A DNA stretch of 64,000 bases, from assembly GCF_008312935.1 (NCBI RefSeq), contig NZ_VSZO01000001.1:248001-312000 (forward strand). Reading direction: 5' to 3'. Both the position numbers and the translations under genes were made by a program. Under the pieces are notes generated by a model. The model made no database searches. It had not been told where the DNA came from and was given only the letters and a program-made list of their open reading frames with translations. Source of the DNA: Roseiconus lacunae. Lineage in GTDB: Bacteria > Planctomycetota > Planctomycetia > Pirellulales > Pirellulaceae. Below, one piece after another: positions 53,862 to 62,973 of the stretch (its first letter is position 1; the number at the start of each line of letters is the position of its first letter).

Positions 53862-55664
53862 ATGATTCGTTCGAACAACCTACGAAGCGGTACACACAGA
53901 CTCCTGGTCCGTCTCGGTATCACATGTGTGTTTTGGGTGTTGGTCGATTCAGTTGCCGCGTTGTCGAACGATGCGGTGGCAGAAGCGACGGAATCAAAGG
54001 CGGATTCTTTGGTTCAGAAAGCACTTCAATCAGAACTCGCCGGTGACTCGGTCGAGCGTTTTCGTTTGCTCGACCAAGCCGTCGAGCAGGATCCAGAAAA
54101 CACCTCGGCGCAGTGGCAATCTGGCTTCCTTCTCCACCGTGACCGGTGGGTTCCCGTTCGGTTATCAATGCTGATGAACTCTGCCGATGAGGTTCTGCAG
54201 CAGTACCACCAGCGACGGCGAGAACAGTCCGGTAACCTTGCCGGTGAAGTTTCACTTGCCAAATGGTGTCGGCAGAATCAGCTTGACGATCGAGAGCGAA
54301 TGCACTGGGAGAATGTGCTGACGCTTGCCCCCAACCATGCCGAAGCCCGATCAAAATTGCGGCTACGACGCTACGAAGGCCAATGGGTCCCCAAAGACCA
54401 GGTGATCACGGCGAAACGATTGCAAAATCAAGAACGACGAGCGCTCCATCAGTGGATGCCAGTGCTACGCGAATGGGTCGAACGGATTGAAGACGTTTCG
54501 GCCGACCGGTCCGAGGCATGGCGATCCATTGCGTCGGTGGATGATCCCGATGCGATCGGTGCACTTGAAATCTTCGCCCACCGAAGCGCTCCTTCGCTGC
54601 AACGACACTTGATCGAAGTGATCGGCCGAATCGACGGTCAGACTTCGTCGGACGCCTTGGTCAGACTTTCGCTGGAACTTGACGACGCGTCAGGACGGAA
54701 TATCGCTGCCCTTGAACTTGCCAAAGATCCGATTCACGCGTTCGCCGGCCAGTACCTCGATCGACTTGAAGCACCGTTGAAGTACCGATCATCCCTCTCG
54801 CGAATCGGGGATACCGTGTTTAGTGAAACCTTGATTCGACAAGAACGCGCCGATGACGTGGTCACCTTTACTCGAGCAACGAAGGCGGGGATGTCCATCA
54901 ACGCCCCAGTCATTCGGACAAGCCGAGTCTATCACCAGATATTCGCCAACGAGCTCGCGTTTCAAACACGTCGGATCGCCGAAACAGAACAGTCGATTGA
55001 GAACCAAAACGAGGATCGGGCGTCGAGCAACGAACGCATTTTCGCGGCCCTCAAAACGTCGACCGGCGAGCAGTTCGACGATCAGCCGCAGCTTTGGTGG
55101 GACTGGTGGAAGCGGTACAACGAATACGATGTCACGGCTTCCAAACGACATGTCCATTTGTCGCAAACAGACTATCGACGCGGCGAACTGCGAATCCCAT
55201 TACCACCGCGATGTGAGTGCTTCCCCGCGGGAACCATCGTGCACACTGAAACCGGGAGACGTCCGATTGAATCGATCCGAAGCGGTGACAAGGTATTGTC
55301 AAAGGACCCGATTTCGGGCGAGCTCAGCTATCGCTTAGTGACTCGAACTACCGCTCGTCCACCGAGTGACACGATGCGTCTGATGGTCGCCGGCGAGTCG
55401 ATTACGGCAACGGTGGGGCATCCGTTCTGGGTGACCGGAAAAGGCTGGACGATGGCGAAAGAACTCAATCCGGGCGACCGACTGCATGGACTGCACGGCT
55501 CTGTCCCGATCGAGGTTGTCGAAGGCGGAGCGGCCTGTGAAGCGTTCAACCTGGTGGTCGAAAAGACCAACACGTACTTTGTCGGCGAATCAGCCTTGTT
55601 GGTTCATGACAACATGATCCGTTCGTCCTCACAACAGCCGATTCCAGGTTGGCATTCGAATTAG
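53862..55664 (+). CDS. Secreted protein with C-terminal HINT (intein-like) domain
   Basis: A 600-residue exported protein. Signal segment RLLVRLGITCVFWVLVDSVA; a middle region rich in charged helices (residues 60-440) with a repeat-like DPENTSAQWQ...LAPNHAEARSKLR spacing suggestive of TPR/HEAT-like packing; then a HINT domain at about 451-583: CFPAGTIVHTETGRRPIESI, GDKVLSKDP, SITATVGHPFWVTGKGW, NTYFVGESALLVHD. The usual terminal His-Asn is His-Asp-Asn and only 18 residues follow, so no toxin or extein-like payload is attached. HINT modules elsewhere self-cleave proteins; activity here is inference. Confidence 0.85.
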   Translation: MIRSNNLRSGTHRLLVRLGITCVFWVLVDSVAALSNDAVAEATESKADSLVQKALQSELAGDSVERFRLLDQAVEQDPENTSAQWQSGFLLHRDRWVPVRLSMLMNSADEVLQQYHQRRREQSGNLAGEVSLAKWCRQNQLDDRERMHWENVLTLAPNHAEARSKLRLRRYEGQWVPKDQVITAKRLQNQERRALHQWMPVLREWVERIEDVSADRSEAWRSIASVDDPDAIGALEIFAHRSAPSLQRHLIEVIGRIDGQTSSDALVRLSLELDDASGRNIAALELAKDPIHAFAGQYLDRLEAPLKYRSSLSRIGDTVFSETLIRQERADDVVTFTRATKAGMSINAPVIRTSRVYHQIFANELAFQTRRIAETEQSIENQNEDRASSNERIFAALKTSTGEQFDDQPQLWWDWWKRYNEYDVTASKRHVHLSQTDYRRGELRIPLPPRCECFPAGTIVHTETGRRPIESIRSGDKVLSKDPISGELSYRLVTRTTARPPSDTMRLMVAGESITATVGHPFWVTGKGWTMAKELNPGDRLHGLHGSVPIEVVEGGAACEAFNLVVEKTNTYFVGESALLVHDNMIRSSSQQPIPGWHSN

Positions 55665-55740
55665 TGGAACGTTGTCGCCCCACCTTTCGCCGGTAGGCTG
55701 TGAGTTCAATGCTTTACGTCCGCACGTTCCGCATGCCCGC

Positions 55741-55822
55741 TGAGCCGACGGCGCTAGCCGCGGGCCCAGCCTTCCACGTGATTTTCCGCAGCACAGGTCC
55801 GACGCTAGCGCGTACGGCTCAC
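55741..55822. repeat. Palindromic intergenic repeat, copy 4
   Basis: TGAGCCGACGGCGCTAGCCG at the left and GACGCTAGCGCGTACGGCTC at the right are imperfect inverted arms around a ~40-nt centre. It lies downstream of the HINT gene and near the end of the convergent 62-residue gene. Confidence 0.8.
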
Positions 55823-55896
55823 GGATCTCGAAAAGATTCCCGGGAAGCCAGTTTCTACGACGGTGCTGCCAGATAAAACGGTGCTTGCGCAGGCAA

Positions 55897-56085
55897 TTAC
55901 TTCGAAAGCTTTTTCTTTGCAGTCGTCATTCCTTTGGCGATCGTGTCGGCAAAATCCGCCGCATCCAGTTCGGCCAAGACCAAGAATGCTTCGCTAAGCA
56001 CTCGCTTGGTTTCTGCGGCATTGATGTGAGTCTTTTCGGTGTCCACACGTTTGCTAACGGCGTTGTAGAAATCGGTCAGTTTCAT
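55897..56085 (-). CDS. Small hypothetical protein
   Basis: A 62-residue acidic-to-basic protein, MKLTDFYNAVSKRVDTEKTH then a helical TKRVLSEAFLVLAELDAADF and a basic tail TTAKKKLSK. No membrane segment. The helical pattern and Lys-rich end recall small nucleoid-type or adaptor proteins, but I do not recognise a family. ATG 56085 has no competing start. It is divergent from the AAA ATPase gene. Confidence 0.65.
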   Translation of the reverse strand: MKLTDFYNAVSKRVDTEKTHINAAETKRVLSEAFLVLAELDAADFADTIAKGMTTAKKKLSK

Positions 56086-56308
56086 TTCAATCTCGAGTCA
56101 AGCTGGGAAGTTTTTCGATGCTGAGTTCGTGAAGCCAAAGGCAGCTTCTTACAAAGCCATCGTACCATGTTTCACCTCGTTCGACGCTTCTGGTCGATCG
56201 ACATCACATCGTCGCGATTGACTCGAAGTCGGGCGATTGCCGGACTTGTGTTTCGGTCGATGCCCTGTCAGATTGAGTCCCCATCCGCACCTCTATTGAA
56301 ACCGAAAA

Positions 56309-58087
56309 ATGTCAGGACCCTCGGACGATCAAATCATCGAGTCTGTTCGGCTGTATCGTGAGTCGCTTGCCGAAACAAAAGCGTTCTATTTTGAGGCGGC
56401 CGAATTGGTCCGTGGTTCCTATGGTTGGCTGGGGCAAGGCCAATCAGACGCCGAGTCGTTCGCCCAGCAGATGGATGATTTGCACCAAGGATTCTTGATG
56501 AAGGTCTTCGCCGCGGTGGTTCCCGACGCGAGTGCGAAAAGTCTTGAGCAGCGACAAATGGGACGCGCGTTATTAGAGCATTTGTGGGGAAAGTCGGTGC
56601 TCGGTAGTCAGCTTCATGAAGCCGTCGACTGGCTGATCAATGCCGCCGCGGATTTCCAATGGGACGAATTGGTTCGCCCGTTTACAGAGTTACCCGACCT
56701 GCGAAATCATTGGGGCGAGTTGGAAACGCTGGCCATGCGAATGGCAAACTTGTTGACGAATGTCGATGGTAATGTCAGCGTCGCCGACAATGCCAACATC
56801 GCATCGATGAAGCGCCAATTTGATCAAGCACGTGGACGGGCTCCCGACAACCTTACCCGTCAAGCCGATACCGATAATGCGCGTGCCGCCATCGACTGGC
56901 TTCGTGACGAGGCGAAGCGGTTACGTGGTGACGCAATCTCGGCGAACGTCGGAAAGCCCACACCAACGGCCGGCCCAGGAAGATCGCCGCAACCGGCGTC
57001 ACCGCAGCGATCAACGCCAAAGACCACGACGACTGAAACATCCGAAGACGTTCGCACACCTGAGCAACGTTTAGAGGATGCCAAGGCAAAGCTTGACCGG
57101 TTGATCGGGCTGGACAACATCAAGGATCAGATCCAAACCTTAACCAACTTTTTGGCGATGGAACGAAAACGCCAGGAACTAGATCTGCCGACTTCGCGAC
57201 CGAGTCTGCACATGGCATTTGTCGGTAATCCCGGGACAGGAAAAACCACGGTTGCGAGGATCATTGCGGAGATCTACGGTGCGCTCGGGGTCCTCGAGAA
57301 AGGGCACCTTGTCGAAACCGATCGCAGTGGGTTGGTAGCCGAGTTCGCCGGCCAAACCGGTCCTAAAACCAATGCAAAAATCGATGAAGCTCTCGATGGC
57401 GTGCTGTTTGTCGACGAGGCCTACACACTGATCGACGAAAGCGGCCAAGATCAATACGGTCGCGAAGCCGTCCAGACACTACTCAAGCGAATGGAAGACC
57501 AGCGTGAGCGTTTGGTCGTGATCTTAGCCGGGTATCCGAACGAGATGAACGCGATGATCCGCAGTAATCCAGGACTGAGCAGTCGTGTCGGAACGACCAT
57601 GCACTTCGCCGACTACAACCCCGAATCGCTCTGCCGAATTTTCGAATTGATGGCGTCAAAGGCGAAGTATCAATTGCCGACCGAATCACGGCGAAGGCTA
57701 TTGCGTGGATTCACGTACTTGTATGCCAAACGGGATCGACATTTTGGCAACGGACGTACGGCCCGCAATAGTTTCGAACGAAGCGTGCGTCGCTTAGCCA
57801 ATCGCTTGGCCGAAATCAAAGACATCACCCGTGATCTACTCACAACCCTGCAAGGCGACGACATCGAAGTCGCCGGAGTCGACAGCGCTCACCTCAAGGC
57901 GATGGCGGCCAAACCAGGTAAGGTCCGCATCGAGTGCAATGGGGGGGTCGCACAAGTGGTCGATGATCACTGCCTAGGGACCGAAATCACCTGCGACGAT
58001 TGCGGCGAACCTTACTTCGCCGACTGGGGTGAACCGGTCATTGAGCTTGAAGCGGAACCTGAACCATCGTCCGAAGCAAAGCGGTAA
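56309..58087 (+). CDS. CbbX/EccA-like AAA ATPase
   Basis: A 592-residue AAA+ ATPase. The N-terminal ~170 residues are helical with no known catalytic motif; a Pro/Ser/Thr-rich linker follows (about 215-250); then EQRLEDAKAKLDRLIGLDNI and the AAA module: Walker A FVGNPGTGKTTVARII (near 306), VETDRSGLVAEFAGQTGPKT, Walker B DGVLFVDEAYTLI (near 364), sensor 1 VVILAGYPNEM, the arginine-finger area NPGLSSRVG, and a lid domain. The C-terminus carries CDDC. CbbX remodels Rubisco and EccA serves type VII secretion; neither partner is nearby, so the target is unknown. Its 3' end overlaps the convergent lgt by 76 bp. Confidence 0.88.
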   Translation: MSGPSDDQIIESVRLYRESLAETKAFYFEAAELVRGSYGWLGQGQSDAESFAQQMDDLHQGFLMKVFAAVVPDASAKSLEQRQMGRALLEHLWGKSVLGSQLHEAVDWLINAAADFQWDELVRPFTELPDLRNHWGELETLAMRMANLLTNVDGNVSVADNANIASMKRQFDQARGRAPDNLTRQADTDNARAAIDWLRDEAKRLRGDAISANVGKPTPTAGPGRSPQPASPQRSTPKTTTTETSEDVRTPEQRLEDAKAKLDRLIGLDNIKDQIQTLTNFLAMERKRQELDLPTSRPSLHMAFVGNPGTGKTTVARIIAEIYGALGVLEKGHLVETDRSGLVAEFAGQTGPKTNAKIDEALDGVLFVDEAYTLIDESGQDQYGREAVQTLLKRMEDQRERLVVILAGYPNEMNAMIRSNPGLSSRVGTTMHFADYNPESLCRIFELMASKAKYQLPTESRRRLLRGFTYLYAKRDRHFGNGRTARNSFERSVRRLANRLAEIKDITRDLLTTLQGDDIEVAGVDSAHLKAMAAKPGKVRIECNGGVAQVVDDHCLGTEITCDDCGEPYFADWGEPVIELEAEPEPSSEAKR

Positions 58088-59361
58088 ATGTAAACCAACC
58101 CTCCGACTGACAGCGTCAGTACGCCGACACTGACCCACTGAGAAATCGTCAGCGAAGTGTTGAATTGCCCTCTTTCATCGGTCCGCACGATTTCCAAAAT
58201 GAATCGCGCGATGGCATACGATGCAAACCCCACGAACATCAATACGCCGGGGCGGCGGATGTAGCGTGAAAGCACGCACAAGAATACGCACAACACGATG
58301 CCGCTAAAGCTGCTGATTAACTGGGCGGCGCGGACCGGCAACGATCGTGGCGGTAGCTGGGCGGGACTGAGTTCAAACGTCTCGCCTTCGACCACCATCA
58401 CCCAACCGGGGACAACGTCTTCTTCGGGGATGTTCGGATCAATCGATTCCGTCGGGGGATATGTCGGTTGGCCGTACTCATACCGCTCGCCAACATCGAT
58501 TCCCAAACGGTCGGCAAGACTTCCGCTTTCGACCGACTCGATCCGACCGGTATCCGGGTCGATCCGCATGCCCAGCAGTTCGCCCGATCGCAGTTGTTCT
58601 TGATAAACCTTATTGATCGGCGGAAAACGAATTGATGCCCAATCGGGTTCACAACGTCCGCCGTAACAGCAACCATTCATCAGGCACCCAATGCGACCAA
58701 AAAACAGCCCGATAAACAGACAAGGGATGATCGCGTCGCCGAACCGGAATAGGGGCAAACGATGGCGGTAGTTGAAAACGAGGAACGCCAAAAAACCACC
58801 GATGAATGCACCGTAGACGACCAGGCCGCCTTCGGTAAATGCCATGACATTTCGAATCGTCTGGCCGATCGAATCACCGATAAAGCTGTCGCGATACTGG
58901 ATGACAAAAAACAATCGCGCCCCTACGATCCCGCCAATGAAAACGTACGGCGCGAGCGCGTAGACAAGGTCCGGATTCAGTCCCGCTCGCCGCACCCGAG
59001 CGGTGGCCAATGTTATCGAAGCGATCAGGGCAAGCACGAGGAAAAAGCCATAGCCGCGAATCGGCAGCCCGACCGGATTACCGCCCACACCGGCAATTTC
59101 AATTGTTGGCAAGATGAAAATCACAATCGCAGCCGCGACCAGCCAAATGAAGCTCTCGCCCATCAATGCACTGGCGAGACTAGCCGATGGCGAAGACGGT
59201 TCGCCAGCTCGCGCGGGTGCGTCCGTAGGTCTGCGTTCGCGTTGAATGATCCAGCCGGCTCGTAACAGAAATCCAACGAGCACCAGCAGGGCGGCCCAGC
59301 CAAGCCCGAACACCGACAACGGTCCCAATTCGTGTGGAATCAGAAAGAGCGTTCGCTGCAT
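58012..59361 (-). CDS. lgt: Prolipoprotein diacylglyceryl transferase with a large insertion
   Basis: Transfers diacylglycerol from phosphatidylglycerol to the lipobox Cys of prolipoproteins at the inner membrane. Multi-pass protein; seen are IRGYGFFLVLALIAS (H-x-YG region as IRGYG), YVFIGGIVGARLFFVI, TEGGLVVYGAFIGGFL (Lgt GGL-x-YG signature) and FFGRIGCLMNGCCYG with the key Arg. The 449-residue length exceeds the usual ~280-300 because of an N-terminal extra helix pair and a ~105-residue soluble insertion at about 237-342 with GSLADRLGIDVGERY. RPGVLMFVGFASYAIARFIL completes the fold. Convergent overlap with the AAA gene. Confidence 0.9.
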   Translation of the reverse strand: MQRTLFLIPHELGPLSVFGLGWAALLVLVGFLLRAGWIIQRERRPTDAPARAGEPSSPSASLASALMGESFIWLVAAAIVIFILPTIEIAGVGGNPVGLPIRGYGFFLVLALIASITLATARVRRAGLNPDLVYALAPYVFIGGIVGARLFFVIQYRDSFIGDSIGQTIRNVMAFTEGGLVVYGAFIGGFLAFLVFNYRHRLPLFRFGDAIIPCLFIGLFFGRIGCLMNGCCYGGRCEPDWASIRFPPINKVYQEQLRSGELLGMRIDPDTGRIESVESGSLADRLGIDVGERYEYGQPTYPPTESIDPNIPEEDVVPGWVMVVEGETFELSPAQLPPRSLPVRAAQLISSFSGIVLCVFLCVLSRYIRRPGVLMFVGFASYAIARFILEIVRTDERGQFNTSLTISQWVSVGVLTLSVGGLVYIYRFASDDGSGSASSSMTGSPQSAK

Positions 59362-59550
59362 CGATTTGTATGGGCAAGTAGGGGTGAGGCCAATGTGGTC
59401 AGCTTAACAGGATCTGCCGAACGTCAAAACTTGATCGTCACGCATTCGCAGCGTGAAAGTTGTGTTTGCCCATCGGAATCCAACGGTGGGCAACTTGCGG
59501 GCCGACGGCCCAAGTGCTTCGTCAACCATTGAATTTAGGATTTACCGCAT

Positions 59551-59611
59551 GGCGTTAGCCACGGTTTCGGTGCAGTAACCGCGGCTAACGCCCGTCGGCT
59601 GATGAGCCGAC
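59551..59611. repeat. Palindromic intergenic repeat, copy 5, plus a second hairpin
   Basis: GGCGTTAGCCACGGTT and AACCGCGGCTAACGCC (ending 59592) are inverted with one mismatch; GTCGGCT/AGCCGAC (59594-59611) forms a second small stem directly after. It lies in the 363-bp gap between the divergent lgt and 59725 genes, which shows no other clear element. Confidence 0.75.
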
Positions 59612-59724
59612 AGCGTTTGCGTCACCACACGATTGCTCTGGACCGCAGGGCGATTCCTTTTCTACGCTCCGCGGTGTTGATAAGTCTAGGTCTAGTTGTC
59701 CTACCCACCCGCATCATCAAAAGC

Positions 59725-60537
59725 ATGGATTGCCAACCCGCCCCACCGAAGGCCAGATGGACCACGGTCGCCCTGTTCGCGGCCCTCTGTGCAGCGTATG
59801 CCGCCGAAAACCGCCCGTGCGCGGCCGTCGAAGCCCGATTGGACGATGCGGCCGAATCGCATTCGACCGATGACGCCCCGTTCCAAGTCACGATCGAAAT
59901 TTCCGAAATCGTCGATGGCAAACCCCATCCGATCGACCGGCATCTCGTCATTTTCAAGGACAACCGGGCCTACGATTTTTCGTTGGTCCCGCCAATGGAT
60001 GTCACCGTCGTTGATTGGAACGAAAAGCAAATGACGGTGCTGTCACGACAAAAAAGCTTGCAAAGCTCGATCCCGATCGCGAGCGTGCTGCAAACGGCCG
60101 CGCAAATCCGCGTCTTTGCCAAAAAGAATGACGCCGAAGAGCGGCTGGGAATTTCTGCTCAGGCGACGCGTACTGCGGACGGCGCCGTCGAACTCGCGTT
60201 TGCCGATTACCAGTACAAAGCAACCACACATCAAGCGACCACGCCGCAGCAAGCTGCCCGATTTGCCCAATTTACGGGCGCGGTCAAGCGACTCAATTTG
60301 GCTCGACATCGAGGCGCACCGCCATTCGCACGTATTTCACTAGGAAATGAGATTGCGTCGAAAGGAGAATTTCCGAAAAACGTCCAACTCACAATTGGCA
60401 ACGGCAGTACGACGCGAACCTTGGTTTCACATTACACCGCCAAAGACGCTCTAAGCCCCGAGTCCGAAGACCGCGTCAACAAGGTGCAGGGGATGATGAC
60501 GCTTTATTCTGACGTTCCGTTGAGTGATCTACCGTAG
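59725..60537 (+). CDS. Secreted hypothetical protein
   Basis: A 270-residue exported protein: signal segment ARWTTVALFAALCAAYAAEN, then an acidic domain with predicted strands (FQVTIEISEIVDGKPHPIDR; YDFSLVPPMDVTVVDW) and a helical, Gln/Ala-rich stretch (HQATTPQQAARFAQFTGAVK). The form is a periplasmic beta-rich protein of unknown family, seen as a single gene. ATG 59725 starts the signal peptide; an in-frame ATG at 59602 falls in a repeat. It precedes a small gene and a glycosyltransferase on the same strand. Confidence 0.7.
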   Translation: MDCQPAPPKARWTTVALFAALCAAYAAENRPCAAVEARLDDAAESHSTDDAPFQVTIEISEIVDGKPHPIDRHLVIFKDNRAYDFSLVPPMDVTVVDWNEKQMTVLSRQKSLQSSIPIASVLQTAAQIRVFAKKNDAEERLGISAQATRTADGAVELAFADYQYKATTHQATTPQQAARFAQFTGAVKRLNLARHRGAPPFARISLGNEIASKGEFPKNVQLTIGNGSTTRTLVSHYTAKDALSPESEDRVNKVQGMMTLYSDVPLSDLP

Positions 60538-60671
60538 CACCACCGGCCGCATGCGATTGCTTGCATCGATGGCTACGGTACGCTACAACGTCACCCCCAG
60601 GAGAACGTCTGGCGGGGGCGTTGCCTCCTTGGTTTAGACTTGCGTATGGCTATCGTAGGACGGAGATTCAA

Positions 60672-60884
60672 ATGTGGAATGATCAGCATCAGGTTGTGAT
60701 GGGAACGAGTGGTTCACGCGGCGCGCCGTCAGGCCGTGCGATCTGGCAGTGGAGCGGTGAGCAGTGGGACCTGAAACTGATTCAAAGCGAAAATAATGGC
60801 GTCGCCGGCGATCCGCCGTCGCTACCTGGCCGATTCAAAGGCCAACTTCGTGCGACGCCTTGTGTCGAAACTTTGGCGACTTAA
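60672..60884 (+). CDS. Small hypothetical protein
   Basis: A 70-residue protein (MWNDQHQVVMGTSGSRGAPS...WQWSGEQWDL...) with no signal or membrane segment. GGAG lies 7 nt before ATG 60672, which supports translation. Trp/Gly-rich beta pattern; no family recognised. Immediately upstream of the GT2 gene (14 bp) and likely cotranscribed. Confidence 0.55.
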   Translation: MWNDQHQVVMGTSGSRGAPSGRAIWQWSGEQWDLKLIQSENNGVAGDPPSLPGRFKGQLRATPCVETLAT

Positions 60885-60898
60885 TCGATTGACCATTG

Positions 60899-62728
60899 AT
60901 GGATGATTTAGGATGCCCGTTCCGCAAGGGCATTCAGGTGACGGACCAAGGTGAACTGGCCGAATGCCACTTCGCCGCCCGATTGACCGGAGCCAATCCG
61001 CGACACTGTGTCGTCGATCGCAGTGCCTGCGAAGTCTGTATCGAAGGCGCGCCGCTTAGCCCGGTGACGATCAATCCGGTCATGCCTTCGGTGATCTTGA
61101 ATGCATGCGAAGTGTCATTCGATGCCCCCGAACCGGAAACGATTCCGGGCGTCTTAAAAGCCTGGGCCGAACGGGCTGTCAATCATGACAGTATCGACGT
61201 TACCGTGCCGACGATCCATGCCTGTGACCTGGTGCTCGATGCCAGAGGCGTCACTTCGGCGAGCAAGCTTGAACAGACGATCGCAGGATCACTTGACCAA
61301 GTCGACACCCATGTGATCCTGCATGTCTTGACCGACTCAAGTATCCACGCGTTACGGTCGCAGTCGACAAACCTGACCGACCTGTTGGCCCGGCCGAACG
61401 TTCACACTCAACGACTCGATCAGCCGAGCGATCTTGGTGAGATCCTTAATCAGATTATCGCCCGTTCGGAGACCCCATCGCTTGCCTTCGTCGACGGCCA
61501 CTGCCTGCAGCGCTCGACGCGACTGAAGCGTTCGCTTCAGCACTTGCATGATCGGGGTACCGAACTGGTCTTCGCCCACTGTGAATCTTGTGACGGCATG
61601 GTCCATCGATCATTCCTGTCCAATCAGGCTGCCACATTACAATTGGCAACGATGGTGATCCGGCGAGCGGCGTTGGTTGATTTAGGCGGCTTCGACGCAA
61701 CCGTGGGCGACGCCTGCTTGGAAGAGTTGCTACGCAGGGTGATCAGGCTTGGTCGTCCGATCCATCTTGCCGAAGAAGTCTTGTGCCGAATCGATACTCA
61801 AGAGCGTGGTGACGCTGCCTTTATCGGAGCTTTAAATTTTGACGTACCGTCCGAACCGATCACTCAGCGAGTGAGTGCACGTTTGGTCCGCGACCGAGCC
61901 CGTTGTGATGTGGTCATCCCGTTTCGCGATGGATTCAACTTCGCGGCCGAAGCGATCGATAGCATCGTTACTCAGCGGAATGCCGAAGTGATCCTACACC
62001 TCGTCGATGATGCGAGTCTCGAATCGAGCAACGAACTTCTAAATCGCTATCGCAACTTACCGAACGTTCGCCTCTATCGCAACGAAAGGAACATCGGACC
62101 GTTTGCGACGTTCAATAACTTGATGGAATTTGTCAAAACCGACTTCGTGGCAGTCCAAGACGCTGACGACATTAGCCTTCCAGATCGGATCGCCCATTCA
62201 TACGCCTTGATGCAGTCGACTCGTGCTGATCTTCTGACCGGCGCGACCGAATTGTTTGGCGAGTCTTCGTTGGTCGACAAGATCTGTTGGGATTATTTTA
62301 CGGTGGATGAATGCGAGTGGTTACCACTGAGATTTTCGCGGTACGCCTGCCAGTACACCAGCGGATACTACATGGAAAACCCGACCCTGGTGGTGCGACG
62401 TCCAAGTTTTATCGCACTCGGCGGTTATGGAGATTTTGGCGAACGAAACCGAAATCGAACCGGGGTTGATACGGATCTGCAGTTGCGTGCCTATCACGCT
62501 CGTTCATCAATCGCGGTCACGCGAGACGTCGTCGTCCGCTACCGATGCCACGGTATTTCTGCGACACAACACGATGACTCCGGGATCGGGTCGCGGGCCA
62601 ACCGCGAGTCGACCGAGGAGGTGCTACGGCGACTGAAGCTATATGCCCAAGGCAGCTTTGATGCGAGATGGTTTGGTGCTCTCGATCTTTATCGAGGCGT
62701 GACACGCCCATTAAGCCCTTCTGACTGA
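60899..62728 (+). CDS. GT2 glycosyltransferase with Cys-rich N-terminus
   Basis: A 609-residue protein. Residues 1-55 are Cys-rich (GCPFRKG, AECHFAARLTG, RHCVVDRSACEVCIEG), five or six Cys spaced like a metal-binding module. A divergent middle region (about 60-330) includes a second glycosyltransferase-like fold (SLAFVDGHCLQRSTRLKRSL, RAALVDLGGFDATVGDA). The C-terminal GT2 domain starts near 334: CDVVIPFRDGFNFAAEAIDS, HLVDDASLES, RLYRNERNIGPFATFNNLME, and the DxD-type VAVQDADDISLPDR near 420. Cytoplasmic transferase making a surface glycan; sugar unknown. ATG 60899 preferred over TTG 60896. Confidence 0.85.
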   Translation: MDDLGCPFRKGIQVTDQGELAECHFAARLTGANPRHCVVDRSACEVCIEGAPLSPVTINPVMPSVILNACEVSFDAPEPETIPGVLKAWAERAVNHDSIDVTVPTIHACDLVLDARGVTSASKLEQTIAGSLDQVDTHVILHVLTDSSIHALRSQSTNLTDLLARPNVHTQRLDQPSDLGEILNQIIARSETPSLAFVDGHCLQRSTRLKRSLQHLHDRGTELVFAHCESCDGMVHRSFLSNQAATLQLATMVIRRAALVDLGGFDATVGDACLEELLRRVIRLGRPIHLAEEVLCRIDTQERGDAAFIGALNFDVPSEPITQRVSARLVRDRARCDVVIPFRDGFNFAAEAIDSIVTQRNAEVILHLVDDASLESSNELLNRYRNLPNVRLYRNERNIGPFATFNNLMEFVKTDFVAVQDADDISLPDRIAHSYALMQSTRADLLTGATELFGESSLVDKICWDYFTVDECEWLPLRFSRYACQYTSGYYMENPTLVVRRPSFIALGGYGDFGERNRNRTGVDTDLQLRAYHARSSIAVTRDVVVRYRCHGISATQHDDSGIGSRANRESTEEVLRRLKLYAQGSFDARWFGALDLYRGVTRPLSPSD

Positions 62729-62973
62729 CGATGTCGCGGAGCCGGACGCGGAGTTTGTCTGTGATCCCTCCCCTACGAGTGTGACCTAATCGCGTGTTAC
62801 TTAATCGTGGATGCGATTCCGGTACGGACGGCGGACATTGCTCGAATCGTGCGGTATGGCACTACGGCAAGCATGAGTGCGTAGACACTCTGTCGCATAT
62901 GGTTACACCAATACTTTTTAAGGGGAACTCCTCGACGCTTTGACGAGGAATCTCACCTATAAAACGAGGGGCG

